Made by a program: the position numbers and the translations under genes. Shown piece after piece: positions 36,202-47,453 of a stretch of DNA of 64,000 nt. The notes under the pieces were generated by a model. It saw only the letters and a list, made by a program, of their open reading frames with translations, had not been told where the DNA came from and made no database searches. This DNA is from Helicoverpa zea (lineage: Eukaryota > Arthropoda > Insecta > Lepidoptera > Noctuidae). Where the stretch lies: the NCBI RefSeq assembly GCF_022581195.2, contig NC_061466.1, positions 11,284,001-11,348,000 of the forward strand, in the 5' to 3' direction. Position 1 is the first letter of the stretch, and every line of letters begins with the position of its first letter.

Positions 36202-38874
36202 TCAGAAACCACAAATAAGTTCTTTGTCGTGGGGTACCCGTCCGACGTCACCTACCACTGCTATAGCCATGTCTCGATCTAAAGGAAATATAACACAATT
36301 TAATTTAAGTAGGTTATCACAATTAATATAAATATTTAATATAATATTTACTTACATTTACTCGATAAACTCTGCGCAGTACCGGATATTTCATCATTAG
36401 TAATCTGATCGATCATATTCATGGAAGTCTTGGCACTGTCTATTTGAAAGCCGCTGGCTAATTGAAGAGCTAGACCCTCAGTCAACTTCGTACAGTAATC
36501 ATCGTGGATCGCTAAGCTTACTTCTGCAAAAAATAATGTAGGTTTGTACTTAGTACTCATACAAAATACTCGCAGACTCCAGCAAATCACGCTACCACAA
36601 TCTATCAAAATGTCTTTTATTGATTTTCAACTTAATCTTGATCAGTTTAAGGTTCAATGTTGATTGGAGCAGCTTGATGTACCTACTGGCGTCTATATCT
36701 ACACTCTCTACTGACAAAGGAGAAAGAGCTGACTATACAGTCACCAAGTAAGTTAGAGAACTTACTTAGCCTCTTCTTGCCGACGTCAATCTGCTTGAAG
36801 TTGAGATCTCCAACGTTCGTGAGGAACTCGGAGGCAGCAATCGCGACGTTCCACGCTGTATTTGAGCGAGTTTTTGCTACTATACCTGGAAATAACAAAA
36901 ATGATTTCAGTTCATTGATCTCCCAGTCAGACCTGATAAAACAATAAGCGTTTAGGTAACCATCACAATAATCGAAATTATTTAAAAATCAGGAGTTATA
37001 GCTAAGTAGGTAGTCATACTCACTTATCAATCTGGTAGAGTAGAATACTAAATGCTTACCAAAAACGCCAGTATCGGCGTAAGATATGTTGAAGGCTCTA
37101 TAGGTAGTGTGTACGTCTTCTCCTGACATGAGACCTAGTGGCTGCTGCGGCGTGCGGTCCATGTGGTGGCTGCCGTCTTGAACGTTCCCTGTGCCGCAAG
37201 CATGCGCGATTATTGAATGCTTGAGGAGAGACCTGGGACAGATATCGAATTTGAAGATGTCGGTAGCTACGGAGAAACTGGTACTAAACCTAATCTTGGC
37301 TTAACCTATATCTTCAATAAAAGCTAAAATTTTGTAATTTTAACAACCAGTTTTACCTAGCAGTGAGTACCTACATACATAAGTGGGATATCTAAGACGT
37401 CTTACAAAGGGCCATATCACCTAACATATGGTTGAAAAAACACTATAGGTACTTAATATGTATGATGATGATGATAGGCAACTTACGGTAAATCACAAGT
37501 GCCGCATCCGGGTACCACGACACATATCCAGGTGTCGGTGCAGGGTCCCATATCGTAGTACTCGAACCCTCGCCGCGCACGCGACTGTACGTGAGGCCTT
37601 GATGGTGGTTTTTCCTGGGAAGATAGTTATTGTTAAAGAAACAGGTTTAATTCAACTGGTTTTAATTTACCCAAAAATTTATTCAGCTAACTGAAATTAA
37701 TAACCACAACGCTAATGGCAACACTCACTCGTCTCGGCTCTATCGCTTCTGCCATCTTCATTGTTTCTTCAAAAGGTACACCCACGCTAGCCACCGTACA
37801 ATGATCAGTCTTGTAATGATAACTAGTGTAGCTGTTCAGAAGTTCACCAGTTATGCCCTCTATCCTACATTCCTGACAGTACATAGAATTGGCGAGTGGG
37901 CCTCCCCAACATGCTGTTTGGGCCAAGTCTATTACACGTTGTTGTGGGTGAATGCGGTGCAGATCATCTTTGATCAATGGTTTTAAGTCTTCCATCTCCC
38001 ATTCTTTGAAGCAATTCCTAAAAAATGAAGGCATAAGATCATTTTAGAATGATTTACTTGAATAGTGTGTAGATAAAAGAGTCGTAGGGGTCTTAAATCT
38101 ACAAAGAAATTAAGAGACGATTTGCTCTTGATATATAGAAAAATATGTGGGAGCTTTTTAACTTACTTCCCAAAAAGAGGGAGGTTCTAAATTCCATTCA
38201 TAATCATACCTGAGAACAGTATCCAACAAAAAGCACTTCATTTCGGAGAAGGTAGTGACGGGACACCTGAGCGTGTAGGCTATGGACTGCCTGTCGCTGG
38301 TGCACGTCAGCGAGGCTCCTTGTTGAGTCATGTAGCGCATCTTCGTGTATCCGGAGAAGGCGCAGCTTGAGGCGCAAGAGGCGGCGCGGATGAAGTGGCT
38401 CGCGCCGAGGAACTCGTCTTCCTCGTAGCGGGACCCAGCCTAGGTGAAGAATGTGGGTAATGTGATTTAGATAGAAGGGGTTTTTGTAAATAACGTTTGA
38501 TCTCATTATAAGTAATTTTGGAAGTGGTCCGACGAGTCAGCACGTCCTAAAGATACTCTGTGAAGGGGCAACACACGTGTTTCTAACATTTTATTTTTTG
38601 GGCCGTGAGTCCTTCGTCAATTTTTTTTATTATTATTGGTCCTACGTTATTGTTCACATTGTGTACGTTTCTAAGTTGAATGTGCATTTACCTGGTACAT
38701 AACAGTGCAGGCACCAATCTGTGCTCCAAGAGGCTTTGCTGCTGCCACTCTCATCCCATTGAGCAGCACAGACCTCTGAACATCCATTGGACCATAGTCT
38801 GGTTTACACGTAGGAGACCAGCCTTGGTGACTCACCGAGAACTTTCGCAAGGGAATTCGTAGAAAAGTTTTCAT
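36202..38874 (-). CDS. UQCRC2: Cytochrome bc1 complex core protein 2-like (UQCRC2-like), cysteine-rich
   Basis: Eight exons: 38692-38874, 38210-38439, 37729-38017, 37487-37614, 37060-37232, 36766-36885, 36356-36523, 36202-36278. They give 455 aa, the normal core 2 size (human about 453), and all phases close. The N-terminus MKTFLRIPLRKF is a plausible mitochondrial presequence. M16-family landmarks are AGSRYE (62-67), FKEWEMEDLKP, and RAFNISYADTGVFG at the end of exon 5. The zinc motif HxxEH is replaced by HFIRA (76-80), so it is not a peptidase, as usual for core 2. Core 2 scaffolds complex III on the matrix side. Oddity: unusually many cysteines (SCASSC at 82-87, CVVVPGCGTC at 265-274) and a diverged middle, suggesting a specialised paralogue rather than the main subunit. 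A minus-strand AATAAA lies at 36135-36140. Confidence 0.85.
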
Positions 38875-41560
38875 GTTGAATAATTAAAATTGCGCGTGAT
38901 ATTTCTTATTGTCAGGTTGTCAGGTTTGGGTTGTCAGCATTTGTCAGTAATAAGAAAAAGTTTTGATAGATAGGTAGGATTGTCACAACGAAAAAGTCAA
39001 TACCAAAATGGATGCATAGGTTAGGAGTTTATAACTAAGAATTTTACAGTAGGAGTGATTCATACTTGTAAACTTCTAGTTTATAGCCGCATTTGGTGTA
39101 ATTTTATATTTCGCGATTGAATGTACGTCACCCCTAGCAGGAATATTTGTAGGTTTCGTATCGCAAACGTATCGAGTCTCCGATACGATAACCGAATAAA
39201 ACGAAAGTGGGAGGTCGTAGATAGCTCCTTAATTAACTTTTTGATGATGCACACCTGAGGTACACCAAGTCAGCTAAAAGATCTTAACAATTCGATATCC
39301 TTGATCGATTTATTTAGTATCTATGCGTAATCATTCCAGTGACATTTTTGCGAAGCTCCAATTTCCCTATCAATTAGGTTGATCGATTTTTCGATATGTA
39401 CCTAAAAATTAATGGAAACTTATCAGGAAACGTTGTTATCGGTGTGATAGTTATAAAGTTCAATTAATCTCGTTATTTATTAAGTTTATTACGTAGATTA
39501 TCGTCACAAGGTCAGGTTTGCGTAAACAACACATGGCTAGGTTACAGGGTGTATTTTTGAGGGTTGATTTAGATTTTTTTTGTTTAGGTTTTTGGTCAAT
39601 GACCTAATGTGACAATTTTGCCTCAATGATGATAAACTGTTTATGAAATCGAAACCTGGGATAACAAGTTTCTTGACAAAAATTTAGGTACCTAAATGCT
39701 TGCTCATTGTATCAACATCTCTCTCTACCTAATAGAGAAAAACTGAGGACTAAGTATCTAAATCTTATCTAAGATCTCTTCTTTTAAGCATCCACAAATG
39801 ACAACAATCACCTTACCTTACCAACAGTTTTTGTAATAAGTAGGTACCTACTCAATAAAAATAAAAAAAAAACCTTATGAGCGATAACTAGCTAGCTACT
39901 CCAAGAATCAATTAAGAAAATTAATGCAAATAGTTCAAGCCCACCTCTATACCTCCTTACTTGTACGGAGAGACATGCAGCCACTTAATATTTAGGCAGC
40001 CCTAGAAGTCCTTTCTCGGACATCGGTCTCCTGCACCGTAAAACGGTTACTCAACCAAATTATCCTGAATGCACTTTTTGATCACACTATATTATTTACT
40101 ATTTTTTACGCCTTCTTCATCATTGACCGCTTAATAGCTGGTGGTATCGTAAAGCAAGGAACCAAATTCGTTATACCGAGGTAACTTATTTGGAAGCTGC
40201 CTGTATGCAGGTACATATAGATTGTTTACTATGCTACTACCAATGGCTGGCACTCCTCTTCATGTCTTATTCAATACGAGCATCGTTTACGTAGTAGGTA
40301 GGTTCTTAGATAAGTAGTCAAAACTTCATAGATCTCAAGTAGGTAGGTACCGAGGTCCTCAAAACTATACATACTTGACTCAGGACCTAAGCGTGGGTCA
40401 GTGACCACTGTACGATAAATTGCACTTACCTTTCCTGAAGTATATAAGTGAATCCATTTGAACAGCTTAGACAGCAGACATACACAGCAGGATCCATCAC
40501 TGAAGACATATATTCTTGCTGTTCAACCCAGCCTTGACTTGCGATTTTTGAATTTACGAGCTCAGAGTCCCTTTTGATGGGCGTTAAGTATCACTGCACT
40601 CTAGTTGAAGGAACCACTCCACCCGACGTCCCTTCTAACAATACCTACCTACATTCTATGCTCCGGCTTGGATAAACTTATTAACTTATAAACTTTTCGG
40701 ACCCTAAGGTTTGGTTCACTTTCATATGCCAATTATTATCTATATTGTCAACATTCCTACTATCAGGAAGTCAAAGTATGAAGTCTCCCACACTAATTAA
40801 ACGTCATTTTCCCACGATCTAGCCAAAATCGCGGCACGGTAAACAAACAGTGATTTTTGGCAGTTGCAGTATCAACCTATCACTTTTATGATTTAATCCG
40901 CACTTGTTATTGTTATGAAAGATAAGTGCGTGCTTTGATATCGACATCGGGTGACTATGATTTATGGAATAAACGAGACACTTTTTGCCTCGCGTAGGTT
41001 TTCAGGGGAAAACCTGACGCGTGGTTTAAATTTTTGCCCGAATGTGCCAAACCGCCACATTTCAATGTGTAATGTGGTAATTCGAAACGGGTTTGGTAAG
41101 TTCTCGAATTCTTTATCAGAATGTACGCTGTTAAAATGCCTTATGCATTACCTACTTGGGAATATGAAAAAAAAAAACACCTTATCTTTTTCAGTGCATG
41201 AAATTCGTAAAAACACATTTCCCCTCATATTGGTAACAAGCATGGTACGAAGAAGTTTTCGTTTTAGATAGTTCACCTGCAGCCGCTAATTCTTGTGCCG
41301 AAATTAAATCTGGAAAAAGTGGAAATATAGAAACAGGTACTAGTATGTACCTCTCTTGCTCTGCTTAGCTTATTGGCACACATAAAAAGTAATAAATCTT
41401 AGCATTGAAACCTTCATAATAACCAATAGGTACCAATGGATGTGTGATTCATAGTCCTCTTGCAACATGGTCACACTACTTGGGACAATGCTCCTTCAAT
41501 ATTCGCATAGCTATAACATTATTACCTGTTGTTAACTTAAGATAAGCTATCGATGCGCAA
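38875..41560. other. Intergenic region upstream of kynureninase
   Basis: No gene is recognised. Lepidopteran-style tccaagtaggtaggtac tracts are present. A TATATAAG at 40441-40448 within ordinary-looking sequence could be an unused or distal promoter. The ORF at 40951-41271 has no recognisable features. Confidence 0.45.
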
Positions 41561-41598
41561 CACAATAAAAGGTTTCGAGTATTTATATACCAATCAGT
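41539..41598 (+). promoter_or_regulatory. Candidate kynureninase core promoter
   Basis: ATAAAAGG at 41565-41572 and an arthropod initiator TCAGT at 41594-41598 are about 30 bp apart. An AAGATAAG GATA-type site lies just upstream (about 41538-41545). This would give an 80-nt leader. It is inferred from motifs only; a TATTTATATAC at 41579-41590 is an alternative TATA. Confidence 0.45.
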
Positions 41599-41677
41599 GG
41601 CACACCCGCTTTAACATCCAAAAATTATCCGCTTAGTCATCAAGACCGCAGACAAAACGATTTCTTGAAAAGTCAAA

Positions 41678-42958
41678 ATGAAGGCCGAATATCAAGATGA
41701 TCCTGAATATCCAAAACTACTGGACAACAATGACAGCCTGGGACACTTCAGACAAAGGTTTTTCCTCAAGAAAGACTACATCTACATGTGCGGTAACTCC
41801 CTAGGACTCGCTACTAAGGACGCCGAAAAATGCGTCCTAGAAGTAATGGAGAAATGGAAAGACGAAGGCATCAAAATCTGGATGGTGGACAACAATAAAT
41901 ACTACTTATATTCAAGATACCTTGCCAAGCTCATGGCACCAATCGTTGGAGCTGATGCTGACGAAATCGCAGTTTTTGGAGGCACCACGATCAACATCCA
42001 TCAAGGCATCAGCACTTTTTATAAGCCGACTAAGGATAAGTACAAAATATTGGTAGACGACGTCAATTTCCCAACTGATCGTTACGCAGTGGATAGTCAG
42101 GTAAGACTGAAGGGTTACGACCCTGCTGACGCCGTCAAAGTTGTGAAAAGCAAGGGAAACTTCATGGATGAAGATGAAATTATCGACGCCATGACGGAAG
42201 ATGTAGCTCTCGTTTTTCTTCCAAACGTGTATTACAGAACAGCCCAAGTTCTAGACATGGTGAAAATAACTAACGCAGCTAAAGAAAGGGGCATTCTTAT
42301 GGGATGGGATCTTTGCCATGGCGTTGGAGCCGTTGAAATTAATCTGAAGGAAGTAGACCCTGATTTCGCTATATGGTGTACTTATAAGTACTTGAATGGA
42401 GGTCCCGGGTCTTCTGCGGCCATATACATTAATAGGAGACATCACAATAAATTACCAGGCTTAGCCGGATGGTATGGAAATAAGATTGAGACACAATTTC
42501 TATTGAGACAAAACTTCGACCACCAGCAAGATGCTAACGGCTGGCAGATTGGTACTCCGAATATTTTATCCATGGCATCCTTAGAAGGCGCTTTGAGGGT
42601 AATCAACGAAGCTGGAATCCCGAACATGAGGAAGAAATCTTTGCATATAACTGGTTACATGATGTATCTTATCGAAAAAAAGCTGTCAGCTTACGGTTTC
42701 CGTGTAGGCAATTTGAGAGAAGATAGTAGAAGAGGGGGTCATGTATGTTTGGAACATGATGAAGGCTACAGAATCAGTATCGCGTTGAAGATGAGAGGGA
42801 TTGCGCAAGACTTTAGGGACCCCAATGTGATCAGATTGACCCCAACAGCTTTGTACACCAGCTACGAAGAAGTTTATATAGTAGTGGAAACCCTTTTAGA
42901 TATTATGAAGACCGAAAGCTACAAAGAGATCGATAAGAATAGAAGTCTTGTTGTATAA
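41678..42958 (+). CDS. Kynu: Kynureninase, bacterial-type, single exon
   Basis: An uninterrupted 426-aa ORF encoding the PLP enzyme that splits kynurenine (or 3-hydroxykynurenine) into anthranilate (or 3-hydroxyanthranilate) and alanine. Visible landmarks are GNSLGL (39-44), the cofactor-stacking segment NFPTDRYA (130-137), WDLCHGVGAVE (210-220, Asp211 to the PLP ring), the Schiff-base lysine in WCTYKYLN (Lys237) and the substrate segment GWYG (264-267). Length matches bacterial enzymes (about 415-430) rather than longer animal ones (about 465). Trp68 and Gly292-Thr293 agree with the bacterial residues that favour kynurenine, where human has His and Ser-Asn. There are no introns, unlike every neighbour. 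I recall that silkworm kynureninase was reported as bacterial in origin; this looks like the same acquisition. Confidence 0.93.
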   Translation: MKAEYQDDPEYPKLLDNNDSLGHFRQRFFLKKDYIYMCGNSLGLATKDAEKCVLEVMEKWKDEGIKIWMVDNNKYYLYSRYLAKLMAPIVGADADEIAVFGGTTINIHQGISTFYKPTKDKYKILVDDVNFPTDRYAVDSQVRLKGYDPADAVKVVKSKGNFMDEDEIIDAMTEDVALVFLPNVYYRTAQVLDMVKITNAAKERGILMGWDLCHGVGAVEINLKEVDPDFAIWCTYKYLNGGPGSSAAIYINRRHHNKLPGLAGWYGNKIETQFLLRQNFDHQQDANGWQIGTPNILSMASLEGALRVINEAGIPNMRKKSLHITGYMMYLIEKKLSAYGFRVGNLREDSRRGGHVCLEHDEGYRISIALKMRGIAQDFRDPNVIRLTPTALYTSYEEVYIVVETLLDIMKTESYKEIDKNRSLVV

Positions 42959-43090
42959 TTTGTTTTTGCGTGTGTTAAACGAAACGTAATTACTCCTAGT
43001 TGATAATTTAGTGGTATAAGTTTGTGTGCAAGTGGTTATGTTTTCCTTGTGTAGATAATAATATATAATAGGATAAATTAGGTAATTATG

Positions 43091-43096
43091 AATAAA
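43091..43096 (+). terminator. Polyadenylation signal of kynureninase
   Basis: AATAAA 133 nt after the stop codon, followed by ordinary AT-rich sequence. The acquired coding region thus has host-type 3' processing. Confidence 0.6.
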
Positions 43097-44800
43097 ACAA
43101 TCAGTATTTGGTTTTCTTTATATTTTAAATTGAAAATAGGCTTATACTATTTTACTCGAGTTGCAATGTGATTATATCAACATGCCATAAAATTTATCCT
43201 ATCACAAGTCCAGAATTATATTAGACACATATTTTTGGAGGTTGTTTAACAAAAAAATATTCACACTTATTATAATCACACCACAACGATCCATTTATAA
43301 ATAAAAAAATAATTATGTATAACAATTAACAAAATGTCAAAACGTCATTCCTTCTCAGTATTGCAGGCCGAAATAAAAAGAATCTATTTTTCAACTAACA
43401 ACATTTGCTGTGACTTTTCGTACTTACAACTTATCTGGGATGTACAATAGTGAACCCTATTTATTTTTAATAAACCTTAATAATAACAGTTTTTTTCTAT
43501 TTATCATTATTATTTATTACTATTTACAGTAATTTACATCACAAGAGTATGTTGTATGGTGGCCGATACAACATTTTAATGTTTTCCAACATAAACTAAC
43601 GTAAGGAACTGATAATAAGACCTTACGGTCCGAAGTCTACAAATACCAGGATTGATTCATCCATGATTTTGAATTTAGAGTATAAAGACTATTACGTAAA
43701 TCTGTCGAAAACTTTGAACAAAACTGAATTTTTCATGAAATGCTAGTTGGAAACATGTCTACTCAGGAGTCCTAATTAACTAACATTACCTATCGTTTTA
43801 AACAGACATACAATTGAACTTGGCTGAATTCAAATGCTTTTCTAATATATCTATTTTATTTACAACTACATTTGTGTGTAACATCGAGATATCAACTACA
43901 TTCAAACCTAGTAAGTACGAACTTTACGGGTGGTTTTAACACAAGAAAACCGTGTTTTCCGTAAAATAGGTACCGAACTCTTACAGGAATGATGTTAGGA
44001 ATACTATTACAAACAGGACTCCCGGCCGTCACAATGAAGCACAATTTCACAAAAAAAAAAAACGAAAACAATGTTTTTTTTTCTATTTTGTATTTTTTTA
44101 ACACTTATATCCCTCTTGGGGGGTTTTTTATGTCAGTAACGAGTGTTACCTCGGTTGGAAAGGTAGAGGGCGTTGGTCGTTACTGTCGAATCGTGGGCAG
44201 ATTGTTGGGTTGTGTCCACCATACATGTTTCCGCTCACAGCACACACGAATGAGTGACAGATGGTTGCGAGACTGACGCTTTGAGTCTCTGTAATAAATG
44301 GAAAATATATTGTTAGTATAACATGTATGAATACTTTTACTAAAATGAACTACGCTTATTCACTACACTACCTGTTAAATTCTACATACATAGAAAGACA
44401 GCTAACACATGAGAAAAATACGAAAAACGTAAAAAAACATGATGACAGTCAAGATAACTTTTAAAACAGTACACTACTATCAACTATGGACATGCCTAAA
44501 AAAATGCTCTTCTAAAATGATAACGATATGATATCTTCTAAAAGACTGATAATCTTGATATAATATGTAAGAAAAAAATTAAGAAAAAGTCGACTAACTA
44601 AATCACATAGAACAGCCATTTTGCGATCTCGGCCAAACAGCAGTCGTTACAACATTCTGTAAAGTAATTCAAACAAAATACTATTTGCTTGTAGTTCTTA
44701 ATATGCTTGAGTTTGAAGGTTAAGTAAAAAAAATATGGATATCAAGTTGCTCAAATATTGCACAGTAACTACACAAAGCGGAGAAACAAAATGCTCGGGC
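43097..44800. other. Intergenic region between kynureninase and the minisatellite
   Basis: AT-rich, with no clear gene. On the minus strand tttattacag followed by agactcaaagcgtcag (about 44287-44262) resembles a splice acceptor and could begin a downstream exon or 3' UTR piece of ClpX. No conserved coding follows. Confidence 0.4.
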
Positions 44801-47453
44801 CAGTCGTGGATGTCTCGGACGGCGGCTACACTACGTACAGTTGTGCAGGCGACAGTCGTGGATGTCTCGGACGGCGGCTACACTACGTACAGTTGTGCAG
44901 GCGACAGTCGTGGATGTCTCGCCGGCGGCTACACTACGTACAGTTGTGCAGGCGACAGTCGTGGATGTCTCGCCGGCGGCTACACTACGTACAGTTGTGC
45001 AGGCGACAGTCGTGGATGTCTCGCCGGCGGCTACACTACGTACAGTTGTGCAGGCGACAGTCGTGGATGTCTCGCCGGCGGCTACACTACGTACAGTTGT
45101 GCAGGCGACAGTCGTGGATGTCTCGCCGGCGGCTACACTACGTACAGTTGTGCAGGCGACAGTCGTGGATGTCTCGCCGGCGGCTACACTACGTACAGTT
45201 GTGCAGGCGACAGTCGTGGATGTCTCGCCGGCGGCTACACTACGTACAGTTGTGCAGGCGACAGTCGTGGATGTCTCGCCGGCGGCTACACTACGTACAG
45301 TTGTGCAGGCGACAGTCGTGGATGTCTCGCCGGCGGCTACACTACGTACAGTTGTGCAGGCGACAGTCGTGGATATCTCGCCGGCGGCTACACTACGTAC
45401 AGTTGTGCAGGCGACAGTCGTGGATGTCTCGCCGGCGGCTACACTACGTACAGTTGTGCAGGCGACAGTCGTGGATGTCTCGCCGGCGGCTACACTACGT
45501 ACAGTTGTGCAGGCGACAGTCGTGGATGTCTCGCCGGCGGCTACACTACGTACAGTTGTGCAAGCGACAGTCGTGGATGTCTCGCCGGCGGCTACACTAC
45601 GTACAGTTGTGCAGGCGACAGTCGTGGATGTCTCGCCGGCGGCTACACTACGTACAGTTGTGCAGGCGACAGTCGTGGATGTCTCGCCGGCGGCTACACT
45701 ACGTACAGTTGTGCAGGCGACAGTCGTGGATGTCTCGCCGGCGGCTACACTACGTACAGTTGTGCAGGCGACAGTCGTGGATGTCTCGCCGGCGGCTACA
45801 CTACGTACAGTTGTGCAGGCGACAGTCGTGGATGTCTCGCCGGCGGCTACACTACGTACAGTTGTGCAGGCGACAGTCGTGGATGTCTCGCCGGCGGCTA
45901 CACTACGTACAGTTGTGCAGGCGACAGTCGTGGATGTCTCGCCGGCGGCTACACTACGTACAGTTGTGCAGGCGACAGTCGTGGATGTCTCGCCGGCGGC
46001 TACACTACGTACAGTTGTGCAGGCGACAGTCGTGGATGTCTCGCCGGCGGCTACACTACGTACAGTTGTGCAGGCGACAGTCGTGGATGTCTCGCCGGCG
46101 GCTACACTACGTACAGTTGTGCAGGCGACAGTCGTGGATGTCTCGCCGGCGGCTACACTACGTACAGTTGTGCAGGCGACAGTCGTGGATGTCTCGCCGG
46201 CGGCTACACTACGTACAGTTGTGCAGGCGACAGTCGTGGATGTCTCGCCGGCGGCTACACTACGTACAGTTGTGCAGGCGACAGTCGTGGATGTCTCGCC
46301 GGCGGCTACACTACGTACAGTTGTGCAGGCGACAGTCGTGGATGTCTCGCCGGCGGCTACACTACGTACAGTTGTGCAGGCGACAGTCGTGGATGTCTCG
46401 CCGGCGGCTACACTACGTACAGTTGTGCAGGCGACAGTCGTGGATGTCTCGCCGGCGGCTACACTACGTACAGTTGTGCAGGCGACAGTCGTGGATGTCT
46501 CGCCGGCGGCTACACTACGTACAGTTGTGCAGGCGACAGTCGTGGATGTCTCGCCGGCGGCTACACTACGTACAGTTGTGCAGGCGACAGTCGTGGATGT
46601 CTCGCCGGCGGCTACACTACGTACAGTTGTGCAGGCGACAGTCGTGGATGTCTCGCCGGCGGCTACACTACGTACAGTTGTGCAGGCGACAGTCGTGGAT
46701 GTCTCGCCGGCGGCTACACTACGTACAGTTGTGCAGGCGACAGTCGTGGATGTCTCGCCGGCGGCTACACTACGTACAGTTGTGCAGGCGACAGTCGTGG
46801 ATGTCTCGCCGGCGGCTACACTACGTACAGTTGTGCAGGCGACAGTCGTGGATGTCTCGCCGGCGGCTACACTACGTACAGTTGTGCAGGCGACAGTCGT
46901 GGATGTCTCGCCGGCGGCTACACTACGTACAGTTGTGCAGGCGACAGTCGTGGATGTCTCGCCGGCGGCTACACTACGTACAGTTGTGCAGGCGACAGTC
47001 GTGGATGTCTCGCCGGCGGCTACACTACGTACAGTTGTGCAGGCGACAGTCGTGGATGTCTCGCCGGCGGCTACACTACGTACAGTTGTGCAGGCGACAG
47101 TCGTGGATGTCTCGCCGGCGGCTACACTACGTACAGTTGTGCAGGCGACAGTCGTGGATGTCTCGCCGGCGGCTACACTACGTACAGTTGTGCAGGCGAC
47201 AGTCGTGGATGTCTCGCCGGCGGCTACACTACGTACAGTTGTGCAGGCGACAGTCGTGGATGTCTCGCCGGCGGCTACACTACGTACAGTTGTGCAGGCG
47301 ACAGTCGTGGATGTCTCGCCGGCGGCTACACTACGTACAGTTGTGCAGGCGACAGTCGTGGATGTCTCGCCGGCGGCTACACTACGTACAGTTGTGCAGG
47401 CGACAGTCGTGGATGTCTCGCCGGCGGCTACACTACGTACAGTTGTGCAGGCG
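44801..47453. repeat. 51-bp minisatellite, 52 units, at the 3' end of ClpX
   Basis: A unit starting ggcggctacactacgtacag is repeated 52 times head to tail. Unit starts are at 44821, 44873 and then every 51 bp from 44924 to 47423. The first two units are 52 bp (tctcggac instead of tctcgcc). Beyond these I see two substitutions, near 45374 and 45563. Because 51 is a multiple of three, all three plus frames and one minus frame stay open, producing ORFs over 900 codons (for example GGYTTYSCAGDSRGCLA repeated). These are a by-product, not a protein gene. The right edge overlaps the last six codons and stop of ClpX. Confidence 0.97.

Noticed and set aside
41912..42627. Minus-strand ORFs opposite kynureninase
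   Set aside because: They have no features of their own and are mirror frames of a strongly conserved gene.
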